Part shown: positions 1-14,100 of the stretch, in pieces
Numbering within the stretch: position 1 is the stretch's first letter
Layout: the number at the start of each line of letters is the position of its first letter
NCBI RefSeq assembly: GCF_964355755.1
Contig: NC_092674.1
Coordinates: 17,866,501-17,930,500 of the forward strand
Origin: Antedon mediterranea
Taxonomy: Eukaryota > Echinodermata > Crinoidea > Comatulida > Antedonidae
DNA length: 64,000 bases
Direction: 5' to 3'
Made by a program: the position numbers and the translations under genes
The notes under the pieces: model-generated
Database searches by the model: none
What the model was told of the DNA's origin: nothing
Seen by the model: only the letters and a program-made list of their open reading frames with translations

Positions 1-330
1 ATTACGTAGTGACATATGCAAATGAACCGAGGGCCAATATACTCCCAAGTTTCAGAAGAGCCCAGACACACCTCACAGCCACTTCTTCAGAAGAACATCT
101 ACACCTTACAGCCACTTCACGGAGCACACACCTCACAGCCACTTCTTCAGAAGCAGACCTACACACTTCACACCTCACCGACAGCATCATTGATCCTCCG
201 TTCCTTATCTATACTTATAGTTGTATATTGTACTGAAGTATTATACTGAATAAACAATATATGTGTTACGACAGTCAAGCGAGTCAGAGTCTTCATTAGT
301 ACCTCAACAACGCAACATTATATTACATTA
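1..330. repeat. Repeat sequence with short tandem units, possible LTR end
   Basis: A unit ACACCTCACAGCCACTTC recurs at about 66-93 and 126-153, with a shorter copy near 100-118. An AATAAA lies near 249. The stretch ends in ACCTCAACAACGCAACA before LINE sequence begins near 328. A polyadenylation motif followed by a CA end suggests an LTR, but the other end is outside the window and no internal region is seen. Confidence 0.3.
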
Positions 331-1935
331 GTTTGGCATGATCTCCCCAGAGTAAAGCCGTGTTGAGATTCACTCAAAAGGGAGAAACATGCTGAGATAT
401 ATGATTATAAATCATTATCTCAAATACTTTGGAAATAGTACAAAGGAGTGATACGCATGGTGTGTAGTTCTTTACATTATTCCGAGCACCTCCTTTGAAT
501 ATTGGGCAAATGTTGGCCGTTTTCCATATATCTGGAAAAGTTTCCTCCACAAGTGAACGATCAAAAATCATCTTACATGGAAGTGAAAGTGAGGATGCCC
601 CGGTGACAAGAAGAGTGTTACTTACACCATCTGGGCCAGAGGCCTTGCGAGGGTCAATTGTCTTAAGCTCCCTTTCAATCTCCGCCCGCGTAAAAGATAT
701 AAATGATAATTGATCTGCAGTATACTCGTACTTTAATCTAGACTTTTTTTTTAAATTACTTCTTGCCATCCTAAAATTTTCTATATAAAGCCTATTCCCC
801 CTTTTCTTTTTTATTCTGAAATAACTCTCTTTTGTTTTGAGCATAGTGTAAATCATGATCATACCATGGGGGAAATTTTCGCTTGGGGCGACTCACAGAC
901 TTTAATGGCACATTCAACTAACGAATAAAACATCTGTAGCATCATTCACATCTAAAATTAACATCAAAATTAAGAATGTCCCAAGGAACATATTAATAGG
1001 AAAGAGTTGTATTGAAATCATTCACATTTAGTTTTTTTAAATTGTACATTATTCTCGAACTATTGCAACTATTTCTATGATTCTGATTGTTTAAAATGGG
1101 GAAATCGATACTTAAAGAACTATGATCAGAATCAAATATATTAAGGTCCGTTGTTACATTATTGCACAAATTATTGTTTGATAAAACAAGATCAAGAACA
1201 TGATCAGAACAAGTAGGAAAAAATTTCATTAAAACAGATGACAAGAATTCAAAACAGTGTCAATAAAAAGTTGACCTTTGGAATTGTTAGATGCATGACA
1301 TTGTAAAACATCCTTATTCCATATAATTACATGTAAGTTAAAGTCTCCAAGGAGAATAACGTCATGTGTACGAGATTCAAACTTGTATTGCATGTTTTCA
1401 ATGGCTTTAGAGATGTTAACAATCGAGTTGAAACCTTCAGATGGTGGTCTATAGTAAACACCAATTATCACATTCTTACCAGGAAGCTTCACCTTTACCC
1501 ATAGAAGTTCCTGCTGGTCATCTTCAAGCTCAAACACTCGCATGGATTGATACACATTCCTAACCAGAAGCAAAACACCTCCACCACGCTTTCCACTTGC
1601 ACGATCCCTTCTAAAAAGCGTGAAATCTGCAAGTGTAACCTCAGCGTCCAGCACATTATCGTTGAGCCATGTCTCAGATGACGTCAACATATCTTAGTAA
1701 AGTATGGCTATATAATTCAGTGTGGAAGGTTTCCATTTTATTTTTCAGACTTCTTAAATTCTGATAGTAGATGGATAATGATTTGGTGCGATTACTAAGA
1801 GTTGAATCATTACGGGTACCAGTACTATATGGCTATGTTGATCAGGTGGTCCCGGATTAATTTCTATGTCACCACATTCCACAAGTGATTTCACATTGAA
1901 TGCCTTAATATCATTACTGTAATATTGCACTTCAG
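328..1935 (-). mobile_element. CR1-like non-LTR retrotransposon fragment with N-terminal 2A-like motif
   Basis: Read on the - strand, the order is a 2A-like motif (1870-1847), a diverged APE endonuclease start, the APE body at 1690-1229 (SETWL, GVYYRPPSE, LGDFNL), the APE end at 1244-993 (SDHSSLSID) and reverse transcriptase start at 862-374 (ASGPDGV, ...). An RT QHGF...GRSC-type block follows down to about 330. At least three frame changes and stops make it inactive. The element stops at RT block 2, so its 3' half is missing. The N-terminal 2A followed directly by APE matches LINEs described from sea urchins. Its 5' end lies within about 60 bp of the gephyrin-like exon a, in antisense. Confidence 0.85.
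1847..1870 (-). other. 2A-like ribosome-skipping motif (DIEINPGP)
   Basis: The - strand reads VECGDIEINPGP-P in the frame leading into the LINE endonuclease. The consensus D(V/I)ExNPG-P is satisfied at every position. In viruses and in some non-LTR retrotransposons this peptide causes skipping of the Gly-Pro bond during translation. Here it lies close to the N-terminus, preceded by an in-frame stop about 30 residues upstream. Confidence 0.85.
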
Positions 1936-1995
1936 AGATATTTCACATTTTCATCTATAAGCTACATAATATAATTTTTACATTTATTTTCAAAG

Positions 1996-2171
1996 CATCT
2001 GATGGTTGTGGAATTCGTTGTGTACTGAATGATAGCATTGCAGGTTCTGTTCCAATTAATAGAGTTACCTCAGGGTTTTGTGTTAGAATAACAACTGGGG
2101 CACCAGTACCCGATGGCGCAGATGCAGTTGTACAAGTTGAAAATACAGAGTTAGTCAAAGAAGATAATGAT
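1996..2171 (+). CDS. Gephyrin-like exon a (first exon visible)
   Basis: The acceptor is TTATTTTCAAAG and the donor GTAAGT. The exon enters in phase 1 (two bases complete a split codon, probably Ala) and leaves in phase 0. It encodes 58 residues including VRITTGAPVPDGADAVVQVE, the strongly conserved MoeA/gephyrin block, and ends ELVKEDND. Spacing to the gephyrin family matches without gaps. An open frame on the opposite strand over 1955-2224 is only the antisense shadow of this exon. The preceding exon was not found in the window. Confidence 0.92.
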
Positions 2172-5100
2172 GTAAGTATTAATACTCTGATGTTAAAATC
2201 TGAAACCAAAACATTATGTGACATGGCATGTCAAGCGTTTGCTGGTTGCGGATCTACAAGCTATCTCCCCCACCATTTTTATAAATATAACACAATCATG
2301 ATTTCAAATTAGCCATTCCCGTTTGTTCCATTAATCCTGCGAAATTTAGAATTGCATTTGCAGATGTCTATTTAGAATAAGCTTTCTCTTAGATTAAGAA
2401 TGAATAGATCAAGGAATGTTTTCTAATAAACTTTATAGAACTATTGTTCATCGCACTTTTGCATATTTTAACTTTTTCCATTGATATTGTGTTTTCACTC
2501 TACTGCTTTAGCCAGCTACATCCTAAGAGGACTACTCATTCAGAAGCTGAATGCAAGCAGCAGTTATAGTTCTAGAGGCCGACGTTTTTGGTTTTTTGTA
2601 TACTAGGACAGGTCATGCTAAAATTACAAGTCCCAAAGCATTTCTGGTATTTACAATGAGTCCCATTTGAGTGTCAATCTAGACTGATATTATAATACTG
2701 TAATTCCCTGTCAGATAATCATTGAATTATTATCAAAACAGTCCATTAAAGTTTTTGTTTTTAATAGGATACTTCACACTTGATGTATCAAGGCTTGATG
2801 AAGTGACCCACAGACTTGGCCTTAGCAATAAAATAAAATAAACTAAAGTGACAGAAATTGAGTCTGTTACATATCAAAGTATGAATTCTCGTTGTATTTT
2901 ACTTCAAATACAAGTTATTCACTTCTGTAACAAAAAAAAAAATATTTATTCACGTATAAAAAGAGAAAAGAAACGTTTGATTATAACCCAAAAACCATTT
3001 TCTGACAGACAATTTAAGTATTTTTTGCTTTAAATTACATTATTTTCAGGTAAATAATTGTTTGGTTAACGTGAATAACTTTTATGTGACAATAAAATGA
3101 CGCATTCAAAAACAAATTTGAAATAAAAAATATTTTTCAGAGGGACAATATATCAACTGTTACGTCAATAAGCGAGCAGCGTTTTTTGTAAGAAATATTT
3201 CTTGTTAAATATGTTTACATACATATTTTAGATTTTATTTTGTAATAGTTAATTAAGATATTATATTTTCGTATTAACAATTTTTTTTTAATTATCCACT
3301 GTTTCTTCATTTCTTTGCATCAATTTTTTTAAACAAAAAATGTTCATTAACATATAAATCCAAAAGCAAATTAATGAAAAAAATGACAATGCTGTGGGTA
3401 TCAGTAGCTGGATCTCAATGGAGGTGACAACAAAAAAGCGAGAAGCTAAATCAAAATATATATATATATATATATATATATCATGATATCATCATTAAAC
3501 CCGCTGATAAAGGTTCTGCCACTGTTGCTATGGACATCAAATTTTATGAAATGGAGTCCTTAAGACAGCTAAACAATCCTCTTTATTATCGTAAACTTGC
3601 AATGGATCCCACCCCGGAAATTGCGGATAAGGTGGCAAAATCTGTTTCTGTGATGGTAAAAAAAACACTCCATCGATAAGATTGGACCTCATTTGGCACA
3701 GGTTAATCCAGTTCCAGGCAGATTTTATTTCCTACCTAAAATCCACAAAGCAGGCAATCCTGGTAGACCCATTATTTCGGGCAATGGCACTGCTACAGAG
3801 AAAATTTCTGAATATGTGGATGATTTACTTAGACCATGTGACTGATCTCCCTTCATACATTCAAGACTCCACGGACTTTATCCGCAAAATTAACCAAATT
3901 CAAAATTTACCTAATAATTCTATTCTGGCTACATCAGATGTTTTAAATTAAACAAATTCCAGGCAAAATGCCTACTAAAGCTCATTTACGAGAACTGGTC
4001 ATGTTGATTTTAACCAACAACAATTTTGTTTTTGGAAATGACCATTACCTTAAAATTCATGGCACAGCGATGGGCACAAAAAGGGCGCCATTTTTTGCAA
4101 ATTTATTTATGGGACAATTTGAGGCCAATTTTCTGTCCCTCCAACCTAATAAACCACTTGTTTGGTTTAGATACATTGACGACATCTTCATGATCTGGAC
4201 CCATGATGAAGATAATTGGATTCTTTTCTTCTCAATATTAATTCAGCCCTCCCAACTATCAAATTTACACTCGGCTACCAAATACACTAGTAGCATTGAT
4301 TTTTTGGACACTATAGTGACCATAGAAAATGGTACACTCAAAACCGACCTATTCCGTAAACCCACGGATAAAACTATGTATCTGCTCCCAAGCAGTTGTC
4401 ATCCCCGACACTGTACTAAAAACATACCGTCAAGCATTACGTATCAGACTTATCTGTTCTTCAGATTTAGATTTTCAGAATCGTACCGAAGAACTAACTG
4501 GACATCTCTGGAATAGAAATTACAAGAAGGAATACATCGAAACTGCTATAAAGAAAGCAAAAGATATTCCTTGATGTCAAACACTGACGTACAAACCACG
4601 TCAGCCAAATTCGACCAGATTGCCATTGGTCACAAGCTATCACCCTAGGTTGCCTCCATTACGGGCTATTATTGAGAAACGTATGACCATTCTACAGTCC
4701 ACAGAACGTCTTAGGACTGTTTTTCCGGAACCACCCATTATTGCATTTCGTAGACCTCCCAACCTTTGTGATATATTAGTCAGATCCAAATTTAAGAGTG
4801 AAATTAACTCTCATGACAGCCAAAATTTGGGCAGTCACCTTTGCGGCAAATCTTGCAAAACTTCATTGGTTGATTCTACTGAAAAATTTAAGAGTAACCA
4901 AACTGGCCGCATTTTTCGGATAAGACAATCAATTAATTGTGTAACCAAAAACGTCATTTATCTCATATACTGTAATATTTGTGGTAAACAGTACGTCGGG
5001 GAAGCAAAAAACATTCTCCGTATGAGAATGACACAACACAGATCAGCTATCAAAACATTAAAGCTTGATCAACCTGTAGCTGAACATTTTAATTCAACTG

Positions 5101-8100
5101 GTCAGAGAAACACGCCTGTAAAATCATTAATTTAAGGATTCTACTTCTTTAAAGTACTGAGGTATACTTCTAAGGTGTGGTATTCACACGATAAAGTTAT
5201 CAAATTTGGATTCAAAATACAAGCAAAGGAAACTAGCGCCAGGTTTATCAGTACGTACATGGACAACAATAAATCAAAATTGTTCGTAATATACCCATCC
5301 TACTAAAACAGGAATAGTGTATTATTAATATTACACCAATTATTATTATATCAAAATTGATTAAATTATTTTCTATATAGGCCTCTAGGTTAGGGCTAAG
5401 CATATTAAGTAATGTTTAATTTTAGGCCTAGTATTACAATTGTGGGACGTAAGTCTTTTTCACATGCTCCAGAATTCTCTCGCAATTTTTTTCTTTGCAA
5501 CATGTTTATTTGATCGGCATATCAGTTACCTTTTATTCACCGCCAGTTATTGAACTTGTCGTGGCCATTGCTGTTCACCTTATTTGCGAGAGAGGTACAC
5601 GTGTTGATTTCCTAGAGAATGGAATGTCAAAAATGTCTTTGGCACGCCGCTCAGAGAGAAGTCTGTCCGTTGCTGCTGAAATCACGTGCTATAGGAGGGG
5701 GGAATCGCCACAAGGCCGAATCCTCTCAGGGCAGAATCATTCCGCTACCGCTATAACAATTATTGTTTATCAAAAGTTGAAGACTGTCGTGTTTTTTTTT
5801 TTTAAATATGGCGCATACGGATGCACAACTTTTGAACAGTTTGGGCACTTTTGTAAAAGTAAAATTTGACACGATATATATGACTTGAATGAAAAAAACA
5901 ATCGTTACATCAAATGGAATACACAAATCTATTTAGATACGCTAGGCCTATTATAAAAATATAAACTAAACTATAAACTATATGCCTGCATGCCTCGCAC
6001 TTTTGGAAATGATAAAATGATGCCTCGCACAAATATTTGGCGTGCCTTGCATACCTCATTTGCCTCGCGTTCCTCGCTGCCTCGCACTTTGTCAACACTC
6101 ATCTCCTTGTATTGTTAATATTCATAGCAAATATTGTGAAAATTATAAAATGTGTAATTATGGTTTCTTCAATAAATTAAGCTAGTTGTTTAACTCTTCT
6201 TTTTTTTCAAACATAGGGTAGGATTGAAGTAGAGATTAACATTTTAACCACACCCAAGGAGGGTCAAGATATACGGTAATATTTTCCATTTAGAAAAAGG
6301 ATTTACTTTTTATTCAAACGATATATTATTATTTAATTATACTATACATAAATGTAAAATTATATGCAATTGAAATCTCATTTCTATGTTTAAATCTATT
6401 GATAATATACGTCTAGTAGGCTAAATTATTAGTATGCTATGTATGCTGTAAGTAAAATGCAATTTCTTAGAAATTAAAAAAAACATTTGATAATTATCAA
6501 TAATTTTAGGTACCATCCGTAATCTGAAGTACAAAAAGCTGTTATTTACGAATTCTAAATATGCAAATTATAATTAAATATTAGTATTTAAATTAATGAT
6601 TACCATACAGTACAAATGGTGGTGTAATTAGAAAGAAGTAAATATGACTGCAATTTCATCCTACTTGTTTGTACCTCCTTGTACACCCCTTGAAAAGAAA
6701 TTACATAAAACGAACAAATAAAAATATAATGAAACAGAATGTTAGCATCATGTACTTCACAATATTTCATATAACCCTAAATGATAAATTAATTAGAAGA
6801 CTCTCTTAGAGTGCATGAGGTATAAACATGAGCAAGAATACGGTATTGTACTTACCGTCCGTTTGAGATTCATTTGAAATGGTGCACGGCAGCATGTGTT
6901 GCCGCTACACTGTACCGCAGCTGCGCTGACCACATATGCTGTCTCGATATTGCTAATGACCAGAGTGATTTAATGGCTGCAAATTACCAAACGCATCATT
7001 CAGCAAAGAGATTGGTCTAAAAAACATATTTTTCGTACAAATTTTGTTGTTATAATATATTAGCTTAATGGATAAAGGGAATTAAAAGCAGGGAAGAGTT
7101 AACTTTTTCCCGATAAAAGGTTCCGCCAGCTCTAATGGCGCTAGTATCGGACTTGTGGTTTAGGAGATAGAGGAACAAATTTTGCCTTGGTGCTATGCTA
7201 TTATAGATATATATATATTCTAACCAATTTATTGAAGCCCAATTTGGTCTTTTATTACATGTTTATGGTTTTAGGTCTCAATTCAGTCAAAAACATCTTT
7301 TGCGATTAAGGGTCAAATGTCAGTATTGACCAATCATATAATTTGCCTATAAAACCAAATAACATTTAATATAAAAAATGTTTTTAAACAATTCAACAAC
7401 AACAACTACTTGGATGGATATAGATAGAATATTTTGGTGATACCAAACGCTATGACTCCGATTTCCGAAATCCCCTGGACATTGCCATCTTGATATGATT
7501 GATTTCTTTGTCTGATGGGTCAGTAACAATAGTGTCTCACGATAAAAAAATGTTCTTATTACAATAAGCTTTGTTCCAAAAGATGATGGTCAAGAAAAAA
7601 ATAAGTAGGTCAAGTTTTATAACGTAAAGCTAGTTACTTATTTGCCGTAGAGGACGTAGATGCAAAAAAGGTCGTGGAACTAGGGTGGCAAATGGTAGAT
7701 TAGGTCAAGGGTCATTGATCCATACCAAAATACTTTGGAAATATTACGTAGACCAAGTGTTATAACGGTCATAAAAGCTAGTTACTACTTATTTGTTGTA
7801 GAGGGCGTAGATATAAAAAGTTCGCGGAACTAGTGTGGAAAATAGTAGAGTAGTTCAAAGGTCACACGATCCATACCAAACATTTTTTAAATATTAAGTA
7901 GGTCTAGTAGTTTGTAAAGCTTGTTACTTATTCGCCGTAGAAGGGTAAATGCATAAAATGTTATTGAACTTTGACAGGAAGAAGTAGAGGAGGCCAAGGC
8001 TAACATGTTGATTGAATAGCAACTCAATTAGACAGTTAATCTATATATAAATTTACGTAAGGGCAAAATTCGGTAAATCACGCGTTATTTCTAGAATGTT

Positions 8101-11100
8101 TACTCGATGGTATATAAAGTTGTTTCATACTTTCGGTACTGATTTTAACCACTTGATGTAACCCTGTTTACTAATTAAATTGAGTTCGATAATTAGTTTT
8201 TGACGATTAAAACGAATTTAGGTTCAACGATTTGCCCCAAATAGGGATGTTTTTCGATCGTGGTATACACTGTCTAATGGATGTCCATCTTGAAAAATAC
8301 CCGCAGACAATAATACGAGGATGCTTCGCATTTTCCTATCTCCTCCTACGATAATTGTTTTTAATGGTTGAAAACCGGTTGAACAGTTCAAATACAGCAT
8401 CATAATGTTGAAGACAGGCCGATTTTCTTTAAAAAATACTATTTTGATAGATTTAATATACGTTTATACAAATGTATTGATTTGCGATGAATGGAACATT
8501 CCAATCTCTGTTCCACAAGTGTCTATTCCCTCAGGCGTCGTAAAGGCAAGTACCGTATACTCATAACAGAAATTTGATCTATTTTTTTTTCAATCTGTGC
8601 TGCAGAGGTTGGATATAGATTTTTTTTAAACGGATAATGAGCTAGCGTTTTCAGTCGCCGTATATTATGTACAAATCTTTATTATTGCAGTTAAACCACC
8701 CACATCATCACCCTTCCCTCACTGGCATGAGTAGCGTTGTAAAGCCAGTAGAGGATAGGCCTACGGTGCATCACATGCCCTAAACGCAGAACAACTTTGG
8801 TGGGTAGGGTAGGAACCAACTTAAGTATGAATTGGCTCTAAGAAACAATTGAAAACCATTAGGCCTACTAATTAAGTTGAGTTCGATAATTTAATATTAT
8901 TGACGATTAAATCGAATTTATGATTTGCCCCGAATAGAGGTGGTTTTCACAAATTGTTTTACATTATATAAACATATACACGTCGTAGTGATGTATCGTT
9001 ACATGTACTGTACTATTTCAATCGACTAGGACGGTGATAGTTTCAACAAAGTATTACATCGCAATGTTTTACTGTGTTTAGTGGTATATTATTTGTAAAA
9101 CATGAAAACAATTAATATTTCGTTACTAAATGGATAAAGAATATATTTAAAAATTGTTCTTCTTTGCACCCATCCTCTTCCTCATCCCTCAACCCTAATG
9201 TTACATACAAAACACAAATTAAGTTTGTTTAAATTTGACTTAAACAATTGGTCTCATTTTGTGACAAGTTTCTCTTTTGGAAGTAATTCCCAGGGTGCTA
9301 ATTTTAGTTGAGTACATAAATCACAGTGTCTGTATTCGTTCCTGTAAACGACATGTATTATTGTCCTGCGGTACGTACATTTGAAATCGCCAGTGTTTTA
9401 ACTCTGAAATTATTATGTATTCGAGAACCATCTGTGGGCACGACCTAGATACGCTTGCGTACCATCTAGTATATTAAAATCTGTTTTAAAAAGTATGTGT
9501 GACTGTCCCTTTACCTGAATTTGAATAACTTCACAGACATCTAGTTAGTGTCATGAATTTAATGTTTTAGGTGAATGAATAAAAAGACATACCAATATAT
9601 ACTGTTTAAATTGATAATCAAAAATATATTTATTTTTCATATTTTTAGTCCAGTTGGTGTGGATATTCAACAAGGTCAGGTCATTGTCTCATCACATCTA
9701 CCACTTGGACCTAATGAGTTGGGACTAATTGCTATGGTAGGGATATCAGAAGTCACAGTTTATAAGATGCCTGTGGTGGCAGTGTTATCTACTGGGAATG
9801 AGGTAGGTTGTTTTTCATATTTAACCAATTTAATTGGTGGATCCAGGATTTTTCATTATATAAATTTATAACTCCATGATATAATATTAATAGTCTGATG
9901 ATATAAAAAACCAGTTCATTATTTCATTTTGTCTGTTAAAAGCAGGAGCATGCGCCCTATGCGCAACCCCACTGAATCCGCCCCTGTGTACAAATAGGTG
10001 TTTGTAAATTATAAACCAGTAGTAAAATTCATGACGGGAACTTTCCATTAAAACTTCACCCAAGTGAAATAATAAAATTGGCCTGGTCACAAAACATCGT
10101 TTTCGTGATAACTTTATCTATATACAAAGTGGATTAATAGCCCTCCAGTGGTGAGTGTACCAAAGTTTGACTGAAAAAATTAACGTACTATTAGCAAACT
10201 TATATACTGTTTAAACAATTTGAAATAAAAATATATAAAATATAATGTTTTTATTATTTTCGAATCACAAAAAACAACCTAGTATTATTAAGTATTATCA
10301 TTTAGGCGTCATCTCCACTAAATATCGGACGAAGTGTATCGCGTCTAAAAATAGCAGTCCGTCTGCACGCGACCGTAATTTAATTTATCTCATTAAATTC
10401 TAATTTACATATTCATGAGGATTCCAGTTGTAGCCCCGCCCTTCAATACCGACGCAGAAACTTGCGACCGGTCGCGTCTGTACGTTGAACGATTTATCGA
10501 ACTCTGGTGCGTCGCCTTGCGTCCGCTTGCGAGTGTTGTGTGATGTCACCGGGTAGCCAGGCAGTCGCGAAACTAGACTACTTCGATCGTCCGTTCTGGG
10601 AACGCGAGGTGTCCCTTTGTACAAATGGTTCAACACTGGGCCCGGCTCCTTGCGGTTTACGCGTGATACTGTATATCATGTTCCATCCAGGTACCAAAAT
10701 ACGTAGTTACTTTCCAGGCGAAGTTTACCGAAGCATACCTCGTGTACTTTGTATGTACGCTACACAGCAAAAGAGTACACAAATTTACGATTAACCCTCT
10801 CTGTACAGTGGGGTACACCTACAATAAATGTTGTATTACAGGCCTACATTTTGTATGACAATTGAACCAGATCGCCAAATTCCTCAATAAAAAGTTATAT
10901 TTGGAGACAAGTTAAATAATATTCTTCGGTTTGTGTCGGCTTTCTATAAAGAGTGATTTGACCTTTTGATCACGCACCATCGTGTATAAAACAAAAACAA
11001 TTATATACAGTAGTAATAATAACATGGCTATAAACTTCGATCTACTTCGTCCGGTCGCGATAGTATGCGTGTACTATAGAATGTAGATCATGTGATAATA

Positions 11101-14100
11101 AATTCGGTCAACACGCTGCGTCTGCTCCCGACTACCTTCGCCGGTTTGCAACCTGTTTGTGTACGGCGTATCAAAAATGTCATATTTTTGTATGGAGACT
11201 CCATGGTCTCCCGTAATATCTTGTTTTTATGTGAATATAAATTGTATTTTTGTGATGCCTTTCTGATTTTTTTTTTTGCCATTCGCCTTTATAAAACAAA
11301 CATTCATTAACATTATTAAAAATAGTAAACCTTTATTTTGTTAACGGATGAAATATTCTTTACTCCATGGTTAACGTATGACGGATAAATGACACATAAG
11401 CGTTTTATTAATTTTGTAGTGTGGGATAGCAATTCTAATTACAGTATTAACCTTTTGTATTATAATCCTTTAGTATTTCGACACTGTTTATATAAGCTAT
11501 TTGACACAGCTGTTAAATTGTTAATTTCAGAAGCCATTGAATTTTCGCTTTGCGTTGGCTTTTGTTACTGACTGCTTATTTTTAATATACATCCTTGTCT
11601 AATAAGTTGTGCATTATGTAATAATGCGGGTAGGGTGCATACTTTATTTTACTGTTAACATGATATCTAAGAAAAATAGTACTGTATGAGAATACCACCC
11701 AACAAAAAATCAGCTTTGGAAAAGGCAGTTTTGACGACCTAAAGAGCCAAAAACGGTAGTCATACACACATTTCCCTGTAAATGATAAATAAAAGGTTGA
11801 GAACATTTTGCCGTTTTCTTTACTAAAATGGATATCATAATTATAATGCTTTCTCTAGCTTGACAGTTGTCATTGGTGAAAACCATAGAAATATTATAAT
11901 ATGTATATGGTGAAACGTTGGCTGTAATTTACAACTAGTGCGTTCAAACCATAACAATAACTAAACTATACGTCCCCTATAACATACGATTTCATTCGAC
12001 ATTTGTTTTTTATTTTTGTGTCTTAGTTCTGAGTGTGATTAGGCTAATTGCACCAAAACCTTGTGAATGCGAGTTTGGTGTATATCCAGCTTTTCACAGT
12101 TCAAATCCCTGGTTTAAGTCCTGCTGAGGAATTTTTTTCCTTACTAAGGTACTTAGGTAAAAAACTTCAAACAACGGTGGTCAAACTATGGTAAAATTAC
12201 TCTTAAGATTTATTTAATATAATTTATTGTAACGCTCACAAAATCGAAACGCCCAGTCGTTTCATTTGTTCGAAAAAGCACCTTCAAGTCTATTGACAAA
12301 TTTGTTAATTGACACTTTAAGTGAAAACGAAAACCGGCCTCCTGTGAAACGAGTAATTGTAGACAAATTCCCGCAAATTATTGAAATAGCAAAAATTTGT
12401 TTTTGTTTATGTACCCAACAATCTGGGTGTTTTCCAAAAATCGCAGAAAAGCATCTATTTTAGGGAGGCTTTTACAATGTAACTCTGTTATTATTTATTA
12501 TTTAAATTGTTATGGCTGTTTCGGCATTGTTATGTTTAATTAATTACCTAGTTGTTTTAAATTCTTAATCATAAGAAACACCGTCGGCATTGATGTAAAA
12601 TGATCTCAAAATCGGTTTTTTAGTGAACTGCTAGTGTTAAAAGATAGGGGAAATTTTCAAAAGCTGGCGACCTGGTACTCAGTAGTCCAAACACAAGAGA
12701 ATTACTTGTCCAAAAAACTTCATTTTTGTACGAGAAACAAGAGTTATAATTTGTGATTTGTAATTTTAAAATTTAATTTGATTTAATGTATAGGATTTTG
12801 ATACGAGTAAATTCACCCGCTTGTTGGTTGTGAAGTTTTGACAGGCGCTTATTAAACTACAGTATAGGGAACATCTATCTATCCCCTTCGGCTTAATTGT
12901 TACAATTTAAAAACTCACAACTCAGTAAAGTGGTGCAGTCCTACTGTACATGGTTAATTAAGTACCACTGTCTTCAGGCAGATGATTAAGAACATTAAAC
13001 GTATTGATAATAAATAAAAGGGGATTGTATTGTGTGCAGGAAAACGGAAGCCAATAGAAATAATATAGCGCGGCGGCTATACTCGTAATGGACTGTCGAT
13101 CGTAATGGAAATAGTTTTTACTGTAAAATTTTCTTAAAGGATTAGCATCACTGTTTGTATGATTTAAAAAAAAAATGTGGATCTCCTAAAATTTATCGGA
13201 AAATATTTTGAACTCAGTCGCCATAGTGTTTTACACGTAAAAACCACACAATGGCCAGTCTCATACTCCATGCTCATACCAGATAATATACAAGTCAATT
13301 AAATAGAGAATAATATTTTTATCTAAAGAGAAAATGGGATTCCAAAACAGGTACAAAAGCCGACGATCCGATCGAAATACATGTTGTACAAAAATAATAA
13401 TAAATAAATTTGTTTTATTTTATGTCAATTTAAATTATATTTATTTTAAATTTATTTTGTTGTTACATGTTTATGTCTCGTTATAATGTATTTTTGTGAG
13501 GGTCCCTAATGATCAGCTTCAGCTGGATGGACCACCCTCGGTAAAAATTGTTGAAATAAAAATAAATAAATAAAAAAATACATTACATGTCGGCGAGGTC
13601 CAATGGCATGCGTGACTGGTGGAACAAACCAAATATTCCCCGCAACAAATATCAAGCTAACAGACCCTTTTCCATCGGGCGAAATCAGTTTATTACCTCC
13701 CAAGTTTATGCGTACCATTTCGTGACTTACTATCTCAAGTAGTACGAGAGAAATTCATGACATACAGGACATTGAACATTTAATAACGTAGCTTAATAAA
13801 AAGATGTTGGCTAAACGAAAATAGCATGTTTCTAGTTTAGTTATGTAGGCCTATACAATGAAACGTCTATTTTAGGTACCCCACCTGGGTATAAAACGAG
13901 TTAATCTTAAATTTAAAAATTCGAACTAGATCGTAAACATAATTCGTTTTTTTTTGCTGTGTAGCGCCTGATGGAAAGTAACTACGCATTTTGGTCCCTG
14001 GATGGAACATGATATATCACGCGTAAACCGCCAATGTTGAACGATTCCCACAAAGGGACACCGCTAGACAAGTGAGTTCCTACAAAAATCTAGGTCGCAA

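Noticed and set aside
1-330. Solo LTR of a known gypsy element
   Set aside because: Only one end is visible, there is no second copy or target duplication in the window, and it does not match either LTR found at 24353 or 51401.
1955-2224. 89-codon open frame on the - strand upstream of the 2A-LINE, a possible ORF1
   Set aside because: It is the exact antisense of the gephyrin-like exon a, whose + strand text matches the family residue by residue; the - frame has no LINE features.
5495-5869. 124-codon + strand frame
   Set aside because: No domain or family recognised; its end runs into low-complexity phenylalanine codons from a T-rich run. Not supported as an exon.
10507-10794. 95-codon + strand frame inside the left inverted arm
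   Set aside because: It lies in GC-richer repeat text whose inverted copy at 13940-14070 does not keep the frame.
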